Shown piece by piece: positions 31,859-43,497 of a stretch of 64,000 nucleotides of DNA. The first letter of the stretch is position 1. Every line of letters begins with the position of its first letter. The notes under the pieces were generated by a model. That model saw only the letters and a program-made list of their open reading frames with translations, had not been told where the DNA came from and made no database searches. The position numbers were made by a program, and so were the translations under genes. Source of the DNA: Saccharum officinarum (taxonomy: Eukaryota > Streptophyta > Magnoliopsida > Poales > Poaceae); assembly GCA_020631735.1 (NCBI GenBank), contig CM036199.1, forward strand, positions 17,463,553 to 17,527,552. The letters are read 5' to 3'.

Positions 31859-31920
31859 TTTTTTTCCACACCGGTAAAACCAAATTTCATTACCAAGGCA
31901 ACGAAATTACAAGAGTCATT
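31859..31920 (-). mobile_element. Retroposon 3' end with poly(A)
   Basis: A T-run (31859-31865) directly follows the target duplication, i.e. a poly(A) tail on the minus strand. The next ~50 bp (ccggtaaaaccaaatttcatt...) look like a LINE/SINE 3' end. The element is interrupted at TCATT by the copia insertion and continues at 52883-53265. Confidence 0.75.
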
Positions 31921-32368
31921 TGTTAAAACTAGCGGATCGACTAGCTGTAAATCAGTGGGTAAACAAGTAAATCGTCCTTAAACATGAACTAGAAAGAGAG
32001 AGAAGATAAGAGAGGGGAGGTATTACTGACCATCGGCGGGCTTGGTGGAGGAGGAAACCATCGCGACAGTGTCGGTGAAGGGGTAGCAGTGGTGTCCGAC
32101 GGCAGTGTGGACGCCAGGCGTGGTGCAGAGGCGGCGGTGGCGCTTCCCGTCGCTATCAGAGCCTCCCTCTAGATCGGTTAGGGTTTGTAGGTGAGGTACT
32201 ATGGGCAGCGACGAACCTCATAGCGCGAGCCCCCAGCCCCCACCTCCTCTTTATAGCGCTGCACGACTGGGCCCACGAGTTATGTGTGTGACTAGGTGCC
32301 CCTGATTAGGGCGCGAGTCAGGGTCCGGCTCGGTCGTTGGACCGAGCCGGGTGGAGATTAATCTAACA
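31921..32368 (-). repeat. Copia 3' LTR
   Basis: 448 bp, TG...CA ends on the minus strand (TGTTAGATTAATC to TTTTAACA). It is bounded by TCATT on one side and the polypurine tract on the other. A TATA-like 'ctctttatagcg' lies at 32248-32259 (reverse orientation). Confidence 0.85.
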
Positions 32369-32381
32369 TTCTCCCCCCTTG
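32369..32381 (-). other. Copia polypurine tract
   Basis: CAAGGGGGGAGAA on the minus strand directly adjoins the 3' LTR. This is the primer site for plus-strand DNA synthesis. Confidence 0.8.
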
Positions 32382-32535
32382 ATCTCACTTTATGACTTAA
32401 ACTTAAAATACTTATCTCTTTTCCCATTCTATCACAGATTAGCGCATAGAGGGTGCCTCATCATAACGGTTAATACCATCAAATTAACAGCTACAATACA
32501 CCTCTCTGTTTTGAAACAGATTCTCAACTAGACCC

Positions 32536-33995
32536 TTATTGTTCAGGAATCATAGGCTTTCCCATAAACTCATGCCGACTAAGTGTTCTCTGAACACATT
32601 GGGCGGTATGCCTTTTTGTAAGCAGATCCGCAAGCATTTTCTTTGTACTTATATGCTCAAGACTAATAGAATAATTCCGGATTTTATTTTTCACAACATA
32701 AAACTTTATGTCAATGTGTTTGACAGCACCACTTAACTTATTGTTGTGAGCATAACATACCGCTGGCTCATTGTCGCAGTACAACTTGAGTGGCTTATGA
32801 ATGTGTCGACCACTTTCAACCCGGGCATAAATTTCTTCAGCCAGTTCACCTGTCCCGTGGCCTCATAACATGCTACAAACTCAGCATACATCATGGACAA
32901 TGCAGTGACGGTTTACTTGGAGCTTTTCCACGATATAGCTCCTCCTGCGAGAGTAAATGCATAGCCTGATGTGAATTTTCTATCATCTACATCTCTAGCG
33001 AAATTTGAATCTGAATACCTCTCTATATGAAGGGAATCAGATTTTCTGTATGTTAGCATGAGGCTTTTTTGTGCCTTGCACATAACGCAAACCTTTCTTT
33101 ACCATTATCCAGTGTTCTATTCTGTTCTATTCCTGAATTACTCTGATATCTGTCAAGTATCCCGGTAACAAAAGCTAAGTCAGTGTGTGTACATACTTGA
33201 GCATATTATAAGCTTTCAACAGCCGAAACATATAGAATTGCTTTCATTCGATCCATCTCATATTGATTTCTGAGACATTAGAATTCCCCAAAACTATCGT
33301 CCTTAACTATTGGAGCAGTGAAGGCTTACACACATGCATACTATATTTCTTTAGAACCTTTTCTAAATATGCCTTTTGCGATAATCCTAAAACTCATTCT
33401 TCTATCTCGGTGGATCTCTATTTCTAAAACAAACGAAGCTTCACCGAGATCTTTCATATTAAAATTTGAGGACAAGAACTTCTTCGTCTCCAATTGTAGA
33501 TTAATATCACTACTAGAGAGTAAAATGTCATCCACATATAGGATTGTTTTAATCTATAAATTTGAGGACAAGAACTTCTTTATTATTCCATCAAACTTTA
33601 AATACAATTGTCTAGATGTTTGTTTTAATCTATAAATGGATTTCTTCAGGCAACATCCCATATGTTCTTTTCCTTTCACGATAAAACCTTTTGGTTGTGC
33701 CATATAAATATTTTCAACCAAATCCTTGTTAAGGAAAGCCATCTTCACATCCATCTGATATAATTTTAAATCGTAAGATGCCACAACGCCATTATGATTC
33801 TAAAAGAATCCTTACATGAGACTAAAGAAAATATCTCATTGTAATCTATTTCTTCTCTTTGTGTGAAGTCTTTCGCCACAAGTCGCGCTTTAAATCTTTC
33901 AACATTTACTTTGAAGTCATATTTAGTTTTGTAGACCCATTTACAGCCTACTATCTTGGTTCCTTAAGAATTTTTTTCTAAGTCCCAAACATCAT
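32536..33995 (-). pseudogene. Copia reverse transcriptase and RNase H remnant
   Basis: On the minus strand, from right to left: VGCKWVYKTKYDFKVNVERFKARLVAK (about 33850-33960), YQMDVKMAFLNKDLVENIYMAQPKGF, the catalytic YVDDILLSSSDI (about 33500-33540), KDLGEASFVLEIEI. RNase H follows: YCDNEPAVCYAHNN, KHIDIKFYVV, and EHISTKKMLADLLTK near the end, stopping at 32536. The stretch is interrupted by frameshifts and stops. A 23-bp piece encoding KKFLSSNF is duplicated within RT (33460-33485 and 33560-33585). The upstream coding part lies beyond the inserted element at 48570. Confidence 0.85.
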
Positions 33996-33997
33996 TG

Positions 33998-34002
33998 GTG
34001 CT
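33998..34002 (+). repeat. Target duplication of the LARD-like element, left
   Basis: GTGCT before the LTR; the right copy (48570-48574) is GCGCT, one mismatch. Joining the two flanks restores the copia sequence between the linker and RT, confirming the insertion point. Confidence 0.75.
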
Positions 34003-37000
34003 TGTAACACCCCAGGTGTTATCTTGGCTAGTTTGGGCACTAACCTTGCATAGCTTAGCATGATCCACTCCTATCATGAACCTAGCATCTTGTTGATCAA
34101 GCTCAAGTGATGAAACATTCATTTTGGACTAGTGAACACCTCTGTTCACTATTGAAACATAAGCTTGTACTTAAGTGCTGTTATGCATGGTATGCTTTGA
34201 CCATGTGTCCTCTATACCAGTACTTGTTGTACATGTTGGTAAACATCTTTGTAATGGGTGATCATCATGTAAGAAGACCCTGAAACAGGAAACATAATGA
34301 TAAAACGTATGTAACAATCATTGTTATTTTATGCTTCCATTATGTGTTAATTAGGGATCTTGTGTAAATGATACTTGTGATGGTCTAACATGTGCTCTAG
34401 CACCTTCACTATGCTTAGGGTACCTATTGGAGCAATGTTCATGTTGACCATATTGCCTAATTAAGCTTCTAATCATCAGTTTGACCTAATTTGACCCTAG
34501 GAGCTCTTTTGCTTCCCTATTTAAAAAGTGCTTCAAGATGAGTTTGCATGTTGATGCACTTTTAAACAAAAGTATAGCAAAATTGTTGTGGAACAAAAGT
34601 CCTTTAATGAGCATCTCATGAAAATGGCTAGAAAATGCTCAGATGGGGCCCTCAAGTCAGGATCTCATACTGTTTCCACACTTAGAAAATATTCCAAGTC
34701 TGAACTAACATTTCAGTTTCATGTGCACTACTTTGGAGCACTGTATCTCTCAAACTAAGTAGAACCAGCTCAGGATTTTATTGGCAACTTTGTAGATCTC
34801 ATGTAGCCCTACACTTTTGTAAATTGCACCTTGAGCTAAATCGAAACAGATTGAGAACTATAGGAACGAGAAGGGGGCGGATTCAGTCGGTTGGAGAGGG
34901 ACTGAATCGTTCTTCAGTTTGAAACGGAGCTGAGCTCATGGCCGACCGGTTTCAGGTCGCTTGCGCCGCGTGGCGTCGGTACGTCGACGGGAGGCCACGA
35001 CGCCTGGCTAGGGGCGCGTTAAGACGACGCCAACCCGCTGCTCTGCCCCATTCACTTCTCTTTTCCCTTCTTGCTCACGCCGAAGCGGAGAAGCTCACCG
35101 TCGCGCGGCCGCGAGCTCCGGTGAGCCCATGCGCGTGAACCACCATGCCTCAGCCCACCCAACTCCACCTAAAGCTCCGCATTGCTCTGCTCTTCATCGA
35201 AATCGCCTTGCATTGGGGAAAAGTCAAGCCTTAGGGAGCAGTTCTCGATTTCCTCTTCACTTGTGCTCGGTCCGCCATGAACGGAGTTCGAACTCCGCGC
35301 GGCCAGCCTCACCAGATCTCCCTCTCCTATAGCTTGTTCCTGTTTCCGAGTTGCATTAGGGTGTAGATCATGAAACCCTAGCGAATCGAAGCTCTACTGA
35401 GTTCATCGCATCGGAACGGGCCTTGACGCCGCGCGCGTCCGCCATTGCCGCCCAAGAGCTCGAGTCCAATCTCTCCATGCCATGCATTCTTTGGTAAATT
35501 TGATCGATGTCTAGGGTTTCTGGGTTAGTCTTCTTGTTGTGTGCTTGATGGAACCGCCAGCCGGAGTTTCACCGGAGCGGAACGCTGCGGCCCCGCCGCC
35601 GTCGGCAATGCCCCCCCATGGAGCCACCGCGCACGTGGTCAGCAGGCCACCGACCACCTCGGACCGCACTACGGACGCCTATGGATGCGCCTCGCCGCCC
35701 TGGAGCTTTTCCACTACTTCCCCGCGGCCGCCGACGACCTCACCGGCCGGAGATGGCCGACGGCGAGCCTCCTCTGTTTCCGGTGAACGGAGGAAGCCGG
35801 CATCCTCTCTCCCTGTCCCTCTGTGGGTCTTTGACAGGCGGGCCCGATAGAACAGTGGGTCCCTCGTGTCAGTTAAGTAGTGTTTGGTTTGGGGTACAGA
35901 TCCGGGTACGCCTAGCAATTTCAATAGGGTTTGAGTAATTCCGATTTTGAATTTTAGAATTTTATAAATCTTCTAAAATGCATATCTCTTGCTAGGAAAC
36001 TCCAAAAATAGTAAATGAGGACTTTTTGGAAACCTTGAGAAGAGATCTATGTAATAGAGTCATAATATGTTACATGTTTGTAGAAGTTTCCTGATGTCCT
36101 TATTTAAGTTTTAAAAGTGCTCTAAAAATGCCTCTAAACTTGACCAGAGCAAGATCTGGAGTTTTAGAACTCCAAAAATAGTGATTTTTATTTTGTTAAT
36201 TTTGTGATGACATGTACTTGCTAGGAAAAATATTAAACACACTATTTGTTCACTGTTTTCTTAGGGTTTTGATTGGACCTTGATAAATAAGGAATTTACA
36301 TTATATTGCTTGTTATTTTTATATCTTGAGTTGTGTTGCTCTAATTGATGTGAAATTTTTATGGTAGGATTGTCATGCTATGTATGTACTGTGGTATAAA
36401 TTTCATGGTCATTGCTTACTGTATGCTCAAGATATTGATTTAACTTGTTTATAGCTTGATAAATAGCTTATAAATAATATATAAATGGTAAAATAGAAAA
36501 TGTTGTTCCATTACCTTAGTATGATGTTTCTCTATCATATTGATTCATAATATGGCCTTGGGTTCACAGAAAATATTGAGTTTTAGGTTTAATTTGCTTT
36601 TACATGATTTATTGCAATAGCCATTTGTCTTTTTCATAGTGGTTGTGATAGATGTCCAAATGGTTTCAAATTTGGACAGTAGACTTTTGAGAGCATGTGT
36701 AGGCCTCTGTAATTTTGGGTAGAATTTATTATGCACTTTTGATAGGTGTTCATAATTCCACCTAATTATCCAAATAAATTAAGAAAATGTATTAAAAGAA
36801 TTTATTTAGTAATTGACACTATGTTTTCTGGTGTTCATTAGTCTTGTGTGACATGTTGGTAAAGTTAGTTTTGTCCAAGTATATGTTTGCAACATAAGTT
36901 AATAATTATTCCTTGCAAACAAGGTTTCTGGACAGATCTGGAAACTTAGCAAAGTTCTTCATGATAATGTGCTTTGTTGTGAAACTTGTTTATACAAAAG

Positions 37001-39074
37001 TTGTAGATAATTCATGTATCTAGCTTCTGTTAAAATTTGGTATCATTTGGTCAAGTAGTTTTTGAGTTATAAATGTTTAAAGTCAGGTCCCAGATTTGGT
37101 TGCTCTCTGTTTGGAGCAGACCAGATTCTGTAGTTTCATCTTTTAGACCTATTAAACTTGGGAAGCAGGCTTAGGTGATAGTAAATGGATTGTAGACAAT
37201 TTCATAAGCTTTCCATAATGTCTTCTTGCAAGTCATTTGGATTTGTAGAACTTCCGATATGATTGATTTACTCAGCTACTGCATGTATGTCCAGAATTGT
37301 TGAAAATACATGATTGTTTGATTATTTTGTTTATTGCATTTCTATGCATTCATACATATGCATTATTGCACCTCATTTAGGTACGCTAGCTGAAAAACGT
37401 GAAGGGCGTGATGTGGATCCAACCCGAAGATGGAGTTGGTGGATCCATCCCGAAGATCGAAGGACCGAACAAGTGGTAGATTGGAAGATGCTCGCCAAGT
37501 GACTTCATCTGACATACTCTAACTTGAGTCGGATCCCAGGCAAGCCCCGGAGCATTATAAGCCTCCTATCTTCAAAGCAATTAATTCTATATATGTTATA
37601 AGTATTGTTGCATTAAGTGGTAGGAGTTGGTTGGAAACCCTTGCTGCATTATATCATTCCTTGTCCAGATATATGAATCCTTGAATCCTACATAGACTAG
37701 GATCGAGTAGATGCTTAGCCCTGCTTTAAGCGGTAGAAGTCAGGTGATTTCCTGTCACCTGCGAGATATAGGGATATTCATATATGGCACGGTTGGCTAT
37801 ATTTGCTATCGTGGAATGGAACCATGTGTTAATAAAATGAAATGAGACCGGGCGGGATGATGATAGTGAAGCGACAAGGCATGGAGGTCTTGGGTGTGAA
37901 TCTATCCCCGTCTGAGTCGTTTAAGGACCGATTCGCTGTACGTCCTTGAGTCATGTTGAACGCAGTCTAACACTTAGTTGGCCGGATAACTCGTTCCGAC
38001 CGCGAAGCCGAGTAATGTGGTTCAGGCCGGGAATCGAATGGTAGGTTGCTTCTTGGAGGAGAGAAAGGATGTGCTTGGGGACATTGGCGTGAGACCAAGG
38101 GGGGTTAGAGTCCCTATCACCTGGCAGAGTGTCGCCCTTGGGGTCGCGACATTATTCGGACCCGCGATTCCTGAATCATATGAAACGGTGGCCTGTGCGA
38201 CCCTGGCAGGGGTCTGCACGGTGAGTGTTAGAAATACCCCTCCAGCTGGATAGGAATTCGATTCGAATCGCCGTCGCTCCCGGTTAGTGAGCACTTGACT
38301 TGAGCAGCGGCAACGTAGATTCCATTAAATTGAACGGATGGTTAATTGGATCACGATGGAAAGGTTGCCTCAATTTATACCTGCTATGGTTAATATTGTT
38401 TGCTCCTAATAAAGTGAGTGCTCTAGTACAGGTGCTAATATAGATGACAGGTTAATGATAATTTACTTGATGCTTAAGCATTAATGATTGATCATCTATA
38501 TTAAGCTTTTATGCAAAATGTTGTCAAGCTAGCCCCACTTCATATCAGCCTTGCATGATCCTTGGTGTCACCTTATTTCTGGTTTCTGACGGGTAAGTCT
38601 AGCTGAGTACTTTCTCGTACTCAGGGTTTTATTCCCCACTTGTTGCAGGTTATGATGTATCATGGCGGCTGCAAGAGTTGGTTGACTCCTGCCGTAGTGG
38701 CGGAGTGTGATCACGGGCATGATCCTTCTTATTTACCTTATCCCTAATGCTTTTGTTGGAAGTCGACCGTGGTACTGGCATATATTTTAAATAAGATTAA
38801 TGTTAGTTTCAAATTACTTTGCTTCCGCTACTTTTGAACTTAAGTTGTAATAACTATGTTGAACTCCGATGTATATTCAATTACTTGTGAAATGGTTGTA
38901 ACATGTGACTTGTTATGTTGAATCACTACGATCTTGGCTTGTATGTTGGTTGGTTTGAAATCCCTCATGGTTTCATTGGACTACCGGAGTTATATGGGCT
39001 CAAGTGCGAGAATTTGATCATTTCGGTGATTGTTTTTGTACTTGTGCTCTTATAATTTGGACGGTTCCGTTACA
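34003..39074 (+). repeat. 5' LTR of the LARD-like element
   Basis: 5,072 bp starting TGTAACACCCCAGGTGTTAT and ending GTTCCGTTACA. A GC-rich block (34930-35900) looks like spliced leader or captured exon sequence (donor-like CTCCGGTGAGCC at 35115-35126; AAACCCTAG at 35380). The rest is AT-rich, with degenerate ~185-bp units near 36920-37260. Differences from the 3' LTR seen at 34847, 34943, 35061, 36190 and 38520. The short frames inside (up to 106 codons) are identical in both LTRs only because the LTRs are identical. Confidence 0.93.
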
Positions 39075-39076
39075 GC

Positions 39077-39088
39077 TGGTATCGGAGC
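39077..39088 (+). other. Primer binding site (initiator Met-tRNA type)
   Basis: TGGTATCGGAGC, two bases after the LTR, differs at one position from TGGTATCAGAGC, the usual plant primer site complementary to the 3' end of initiator methionine tRNA. Confidence 0.85.
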
Positions 39089-42000
39089 AAGATTCAACAT
39101 TAAACTTGTCGTATGTGTATTTAAAACAAAGGTTTTGTTTTATAATATCAGTTTTATTAACTTATAGCTATATATAGGTTTGCCAAATCTAAATTTTAAA
39201 CCTAAGTATGCCAGTGGTCAATTTCCTTATGCCCATATAAGGATTATTAGGTGGCTTATATAAGTACTAACTTGGGGGTTTTTCATTTATGCATCTACGC
39301 CCAGGCCAAGGTATGTATGTGTGATAACTCTCCCACACTATGCTACCCAGTGTGTCAGATTAGAGGTAGCCTTCATATATGAAATAGCCATATATGTTGC
39401 TAAGTTTACTTTTATGCAACGTCGCACCTACGCTCAGGTAAGTGTGAGTTGTGAGAGCATGACCGTACAACCCTCGGTCTAGGGGAGAGCTAATTTTGGT
39501 TACTGGATTATTTATATGTTACACACATGTATATATGAAGGTACTTAATTGTGGGTGATCGAATGATTCGGGTAGTTTTGGTGCTACATGTATATATATG
39601 GGGGTATATGTACATGGGAGTACTTAGAATTTTACTTCTCTGCTTTCATTGTGTGCTATATTGGGAAATGTTGGGCTGCAATGAAACTTTTCTGCAGGTA
39701 CGCTAACCACGAATGCGTAAGTCGAATGTAGCTAACGACTAGATATATATCGAGAGAGTGCGTGTTATGCCACCGACATAGGACGTGATCGCCACCTTAG
39801 GTTGGCAATCTGGTGAGGACGAATAGGACGAAGCATGCATCTTCATGATTGTTGTTTTATGCATAGCTATGCTCCTCTCACCCTTGTTCTATAGTGTGTA
39901 ACTTGTGATCGATGTGTTACACTATCTTTCTTGAGTGAAGCTAAATAAGAATGTCTTACTCCATATTGTTTGAGAAAAGTGTGTGATTATCTTTGCTATA
40001 AATAAGTGTGGTTACATGCCGGAACCTATAGATGTCCTCTAGTTGAGCCAAGTGGTGGACGTGTTGTTCGTACAAGCATTTGTAAATGCTTTAGACCTCA
40101 CTTAAGTAATTATGGATTCCCATGAATGAACTAAATTCATGTTGGTCTAAGGTAATAAAATGTAGAGCTACTAGAATAACATGTTTGTACGCTCTCTTGT
40201 TAAGTAGAACAAAGGCAAACTTTGTTTTGCTTGTTGCACGTTGGCTGCTAGAATGATTGCTGTTGTGGTGATGCTTTCGTGGTCATCATGGTGTTTTCTG
40301 TAGTTATGGAGAATACCAAAGTTGTAGCTAACTTACTTTTCTAGCTTGTCCTAAAAATTCATGACCCTAGGTCTTATGGTTTGAGAGTTATAAATTTTAG
40401 AAGTTTGTTATCAGAATCTGCTCATGTTCAGAACAGATCTGAATGTTTGCTTTATTTGACCTATGTGCTTATGGAATCATGTATTGGAGATAATAGAAGA
40501 AGTGTAGTACTTTTTCTAAGCTTTCTAAAGTGTCCTATAGCACTAATTTTGGTGGTCTAAAATTCTAGTTATGAGCTTGCCAAGTGGAATGACATAATCT
40601 GTCCAAATCTGGGCAGAGATATCTTCTTTATCTTGTTTGGCCTTGTTAGCTGTAGAATCATCTTAATATGATAATAAGAAAGTTATAGACAACTGAATAA
40701 GCTTTATATAAAGTGAAGGCTCAGCCTTGTTGAGTCTCTAGAACTCCAGTTATGCAATTTTGAAGTTCTTGTCAGTTTTCTGTCCATATTGGTACAGATC
40801 TGAAACTTCAGCATGTTTGACCATGCTAACCTATGATTTAGCTTTTGGTATTAATAACTAATGTGTAGCCATCTTTCTAAGCTTCCTAGAAACTCTAGGA
40901 TCACCTTTATGGGATGTCTACAACCTCAGCTATGGTCGAAACATGTTGCTGTCCATGTTCTGTGCCCATGCTAAGTAGCCACCTTAGCTAGCATTTGTCT
41001 TAGGCTAAACTCGTAGTTAGTTCTTGCTTTAGATGAATGTTTGTTGTGGGTGAGCCTGATGCTTAGTAGTGGTTGCTTAAGCTAATTGGATTGGATCTCT
41101 CCAATGCTTGACTATGATGTTTGTATGTATGCTTGTTAGTTAATTAGTGTCATAGTTGTCACTTCGATTGTCTTCGGTAAGTATACGAGTGTCGAGTAGC
41201 TTTATCTTAGAGCAATACTCGAGTTACGCGAAACGATCTCTTGGCGTCATCCCCAATTAGGTTCTTTTCCTTATGAGCCCAAGTCTGGACCATTAAATAT
41301 TTGGGTATACCATGATTGTCCTGCAACCGCACGTGAATACCTTTGTTTGATCTACTAGCCAAGATAGTTTCTCTTCAACTCTTCCTTTTGGCTATAGTTG
41401 TTTGATGCCAAGTTGTAAGACCCTTAACTGAATCCTTGTTGGACCTTCTGGTTACCTCTCCCAAAGGTTAGCTAGTGTGACGCAACGTCTCTCTGCTAGG
41501 GCCTCTAAATCGTGTGCTTGCAAATTCATTCATCTACCTTGACAACCCAATCTATGCCATTTGAAATTCCTCATCGGGTGCATGTTCAGTAATGGTGTTG
41601 TGAGTAGCAACTAATGGTGCCGCGACGAAACCGAGAGCCTCCTGTGGGTGCACACACAAGGTTGTACTGCTCGGCACGCGCTGGTATCATGGTTTCTAAT
41701 CGTAATCCATTGCAGAACAACACTGATGTGATGTTTACGTGACCTTCTTCCTTGATTGTTTTCCCATATCTTATCAAAAGACCCTTATATCGAACCAAAA
41801 GTAGTAGAGCTTTCTCCTAAAAGTTGCTAAGAGGATAACCTTTGAAGAACAGGTTACTGACATAAACATTAACAAACTGCAATAGGTGATAGACAAGTGA
41901 CTCTACTTAGTTGTTCTAGTATTGACAACTCAATCTAGTGAGCAACGTATCTCATTTCTGTTGGATAAGAATCGATTGTCACATTACGCAAGTCTTAACC

Positions 42001-43484
42001 TTTGTATGCATAATGACCATACCATTGCGATCAACCATCTCTGGTGAGACTCCGTATCTGCTGACTTCAATGGCAACCATCTGCTTTGTATCAACCGCAA
42101 TTATTGTGATCAAGAATGAAGATTTGGAACTTTTTAGTGTTGAGAGACAACTAATTAGTTACCAATAGGAAGGTTAATCACCAGCTAGGTAACGACTCTT
42201 TGGTAGCTACGAAGGCTATGTCTTATAGAGCAATAACCAATAAGAAGTTGATCAACTAGCCAACAACTTGAGCGATACTCTATCTTCCAGAGCCATTGTG
42301 ATCAAGTCAATTTAATCTTGGACAATCACACAGATAGTGCAAGGTGTTCTATCAGCTAAAGTCAAGAAAAAAAAAACATGCCCTAGTTTCCATTAGCATC
42401 CTTGTGCCCATAGGTGCCACAAATGGTTTGTTCATAACTTTATTGGACAAAGTGTTGAGGAATATTTGAAAAAAAAAATGTCAAACAACAGATTTCCTAT
42501 CTTAGAGCTGCTGTTTGATCCTAAAAAGGAAGCCTCAAGGTGAAAGGTTGGCCTGACAAAGTTTCTACACTGCAAGTCAACTCAACTTATAGTGCAACTA
42601 AGTCACAAAAGAAAATTTTACTCAACCGCTTGGTGGTAGACTATTTTCCGCGGTTTAGTAAATATTACAACTTTTATTGTCCTTAAGGCCTCGTTACATC
42701 TTTCTTTGGGAATTATTTTCCAAATGATGACATACTTTGGTACCTTATAAATGTTTTTACCCATGACGTTGCATCTGCTTCAACCTAGATGACTGTTGTC
42801 TTTGGATAAAAGAATCTTTTAGATAGCTGTTGGCAGAAATAGAAAGCCAACAGAGTCAGCTATCACATTCACTAACCTCTCGATAGACTCAGATAATACA
42901 GTGTTGTCATCAGAGAAAGAGAACTGCACACATGGAACCTTAAGTAGTTTTCCATTAGTTGGTGTCTAAAGGAATGAACATTTACGACCAACATAGACCC
43001 TGTCAGCATCCTATAGCCTCAGAGTATATTTGTTATCTATGATCTCACCCTTTTGGAAGGTTGTACTCAAGCCATTTTGGTAGAGAACTGCTTTTCAAAA
43101 CCGTGTGGATATAGAGTCATTTCAACGAGTATACTTCTAAAGATTTTGGTCTAATGTAAAGTTCATATGGACTATGCTGTGTTCACTAAAGAGTCAGATA
43201 CTTGTAGTAGTTCGCTCATAGACCAAGGATCTATGTACATTGAGAACGAAGTACTGCGTTGTCTTGGATTCCTCCCAAAGTAACAATGCTTCATGGAAGT
43301 CAACGAAGGAAATTCCTCAGACAAATTTTACCATAAAGAGTAAGTATCAAAAAGTGCCTTTGACCAAATTGTTCACCGACGTTGAAGCTTTTAGCTGAAT
43401 GCTATAGCAGATGTTGGGAACTAGATAACGTGTCTCTCTTCCTTAAAAGATCTTCCATTCCGAATCTCGGGACGCGATTCTTTT
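39089..43484 (+). other. Non-coding interior of the LARD-like element
   Basis: About 4.4 kb with stops in all frames; the longest open frames are near 75 codons and have no retroelement motif. Four degenerate repeats of ~170-185 bp, each with a '[c/g]agat.tg' and 'gtag..at' core, lie between about 40410 and 40980. Near 43260-43330 a few codons (ttcatggaa, gaaattcctcag) faintly resemble the C-terminal end of gypsy polyproteins; this is weak. Confidence 0.7.
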
Positions 43485-43496
43485 AAGGGGGGAGGG
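43485..43496 (+). other. Polypurine tract of the LARD-like element
   Basis: AAGGGGGGAGGG immediately before the 3' LTR (TGTAACACC at 43498). It is the plus-strand primer and a signature of LTR elements that replicate by reverse transcription. Confidence 0.85.
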
Positions 43497-43497
43497 C

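Noticed and set aside
34938..38294. Open frames of 60-106 codons in the 5-kb LTRs, each present twice
   Set aside because: They repeat only because the LTRs are near-identical, have no known domain, and overlap in several frames as expected in GC-rich DNA.
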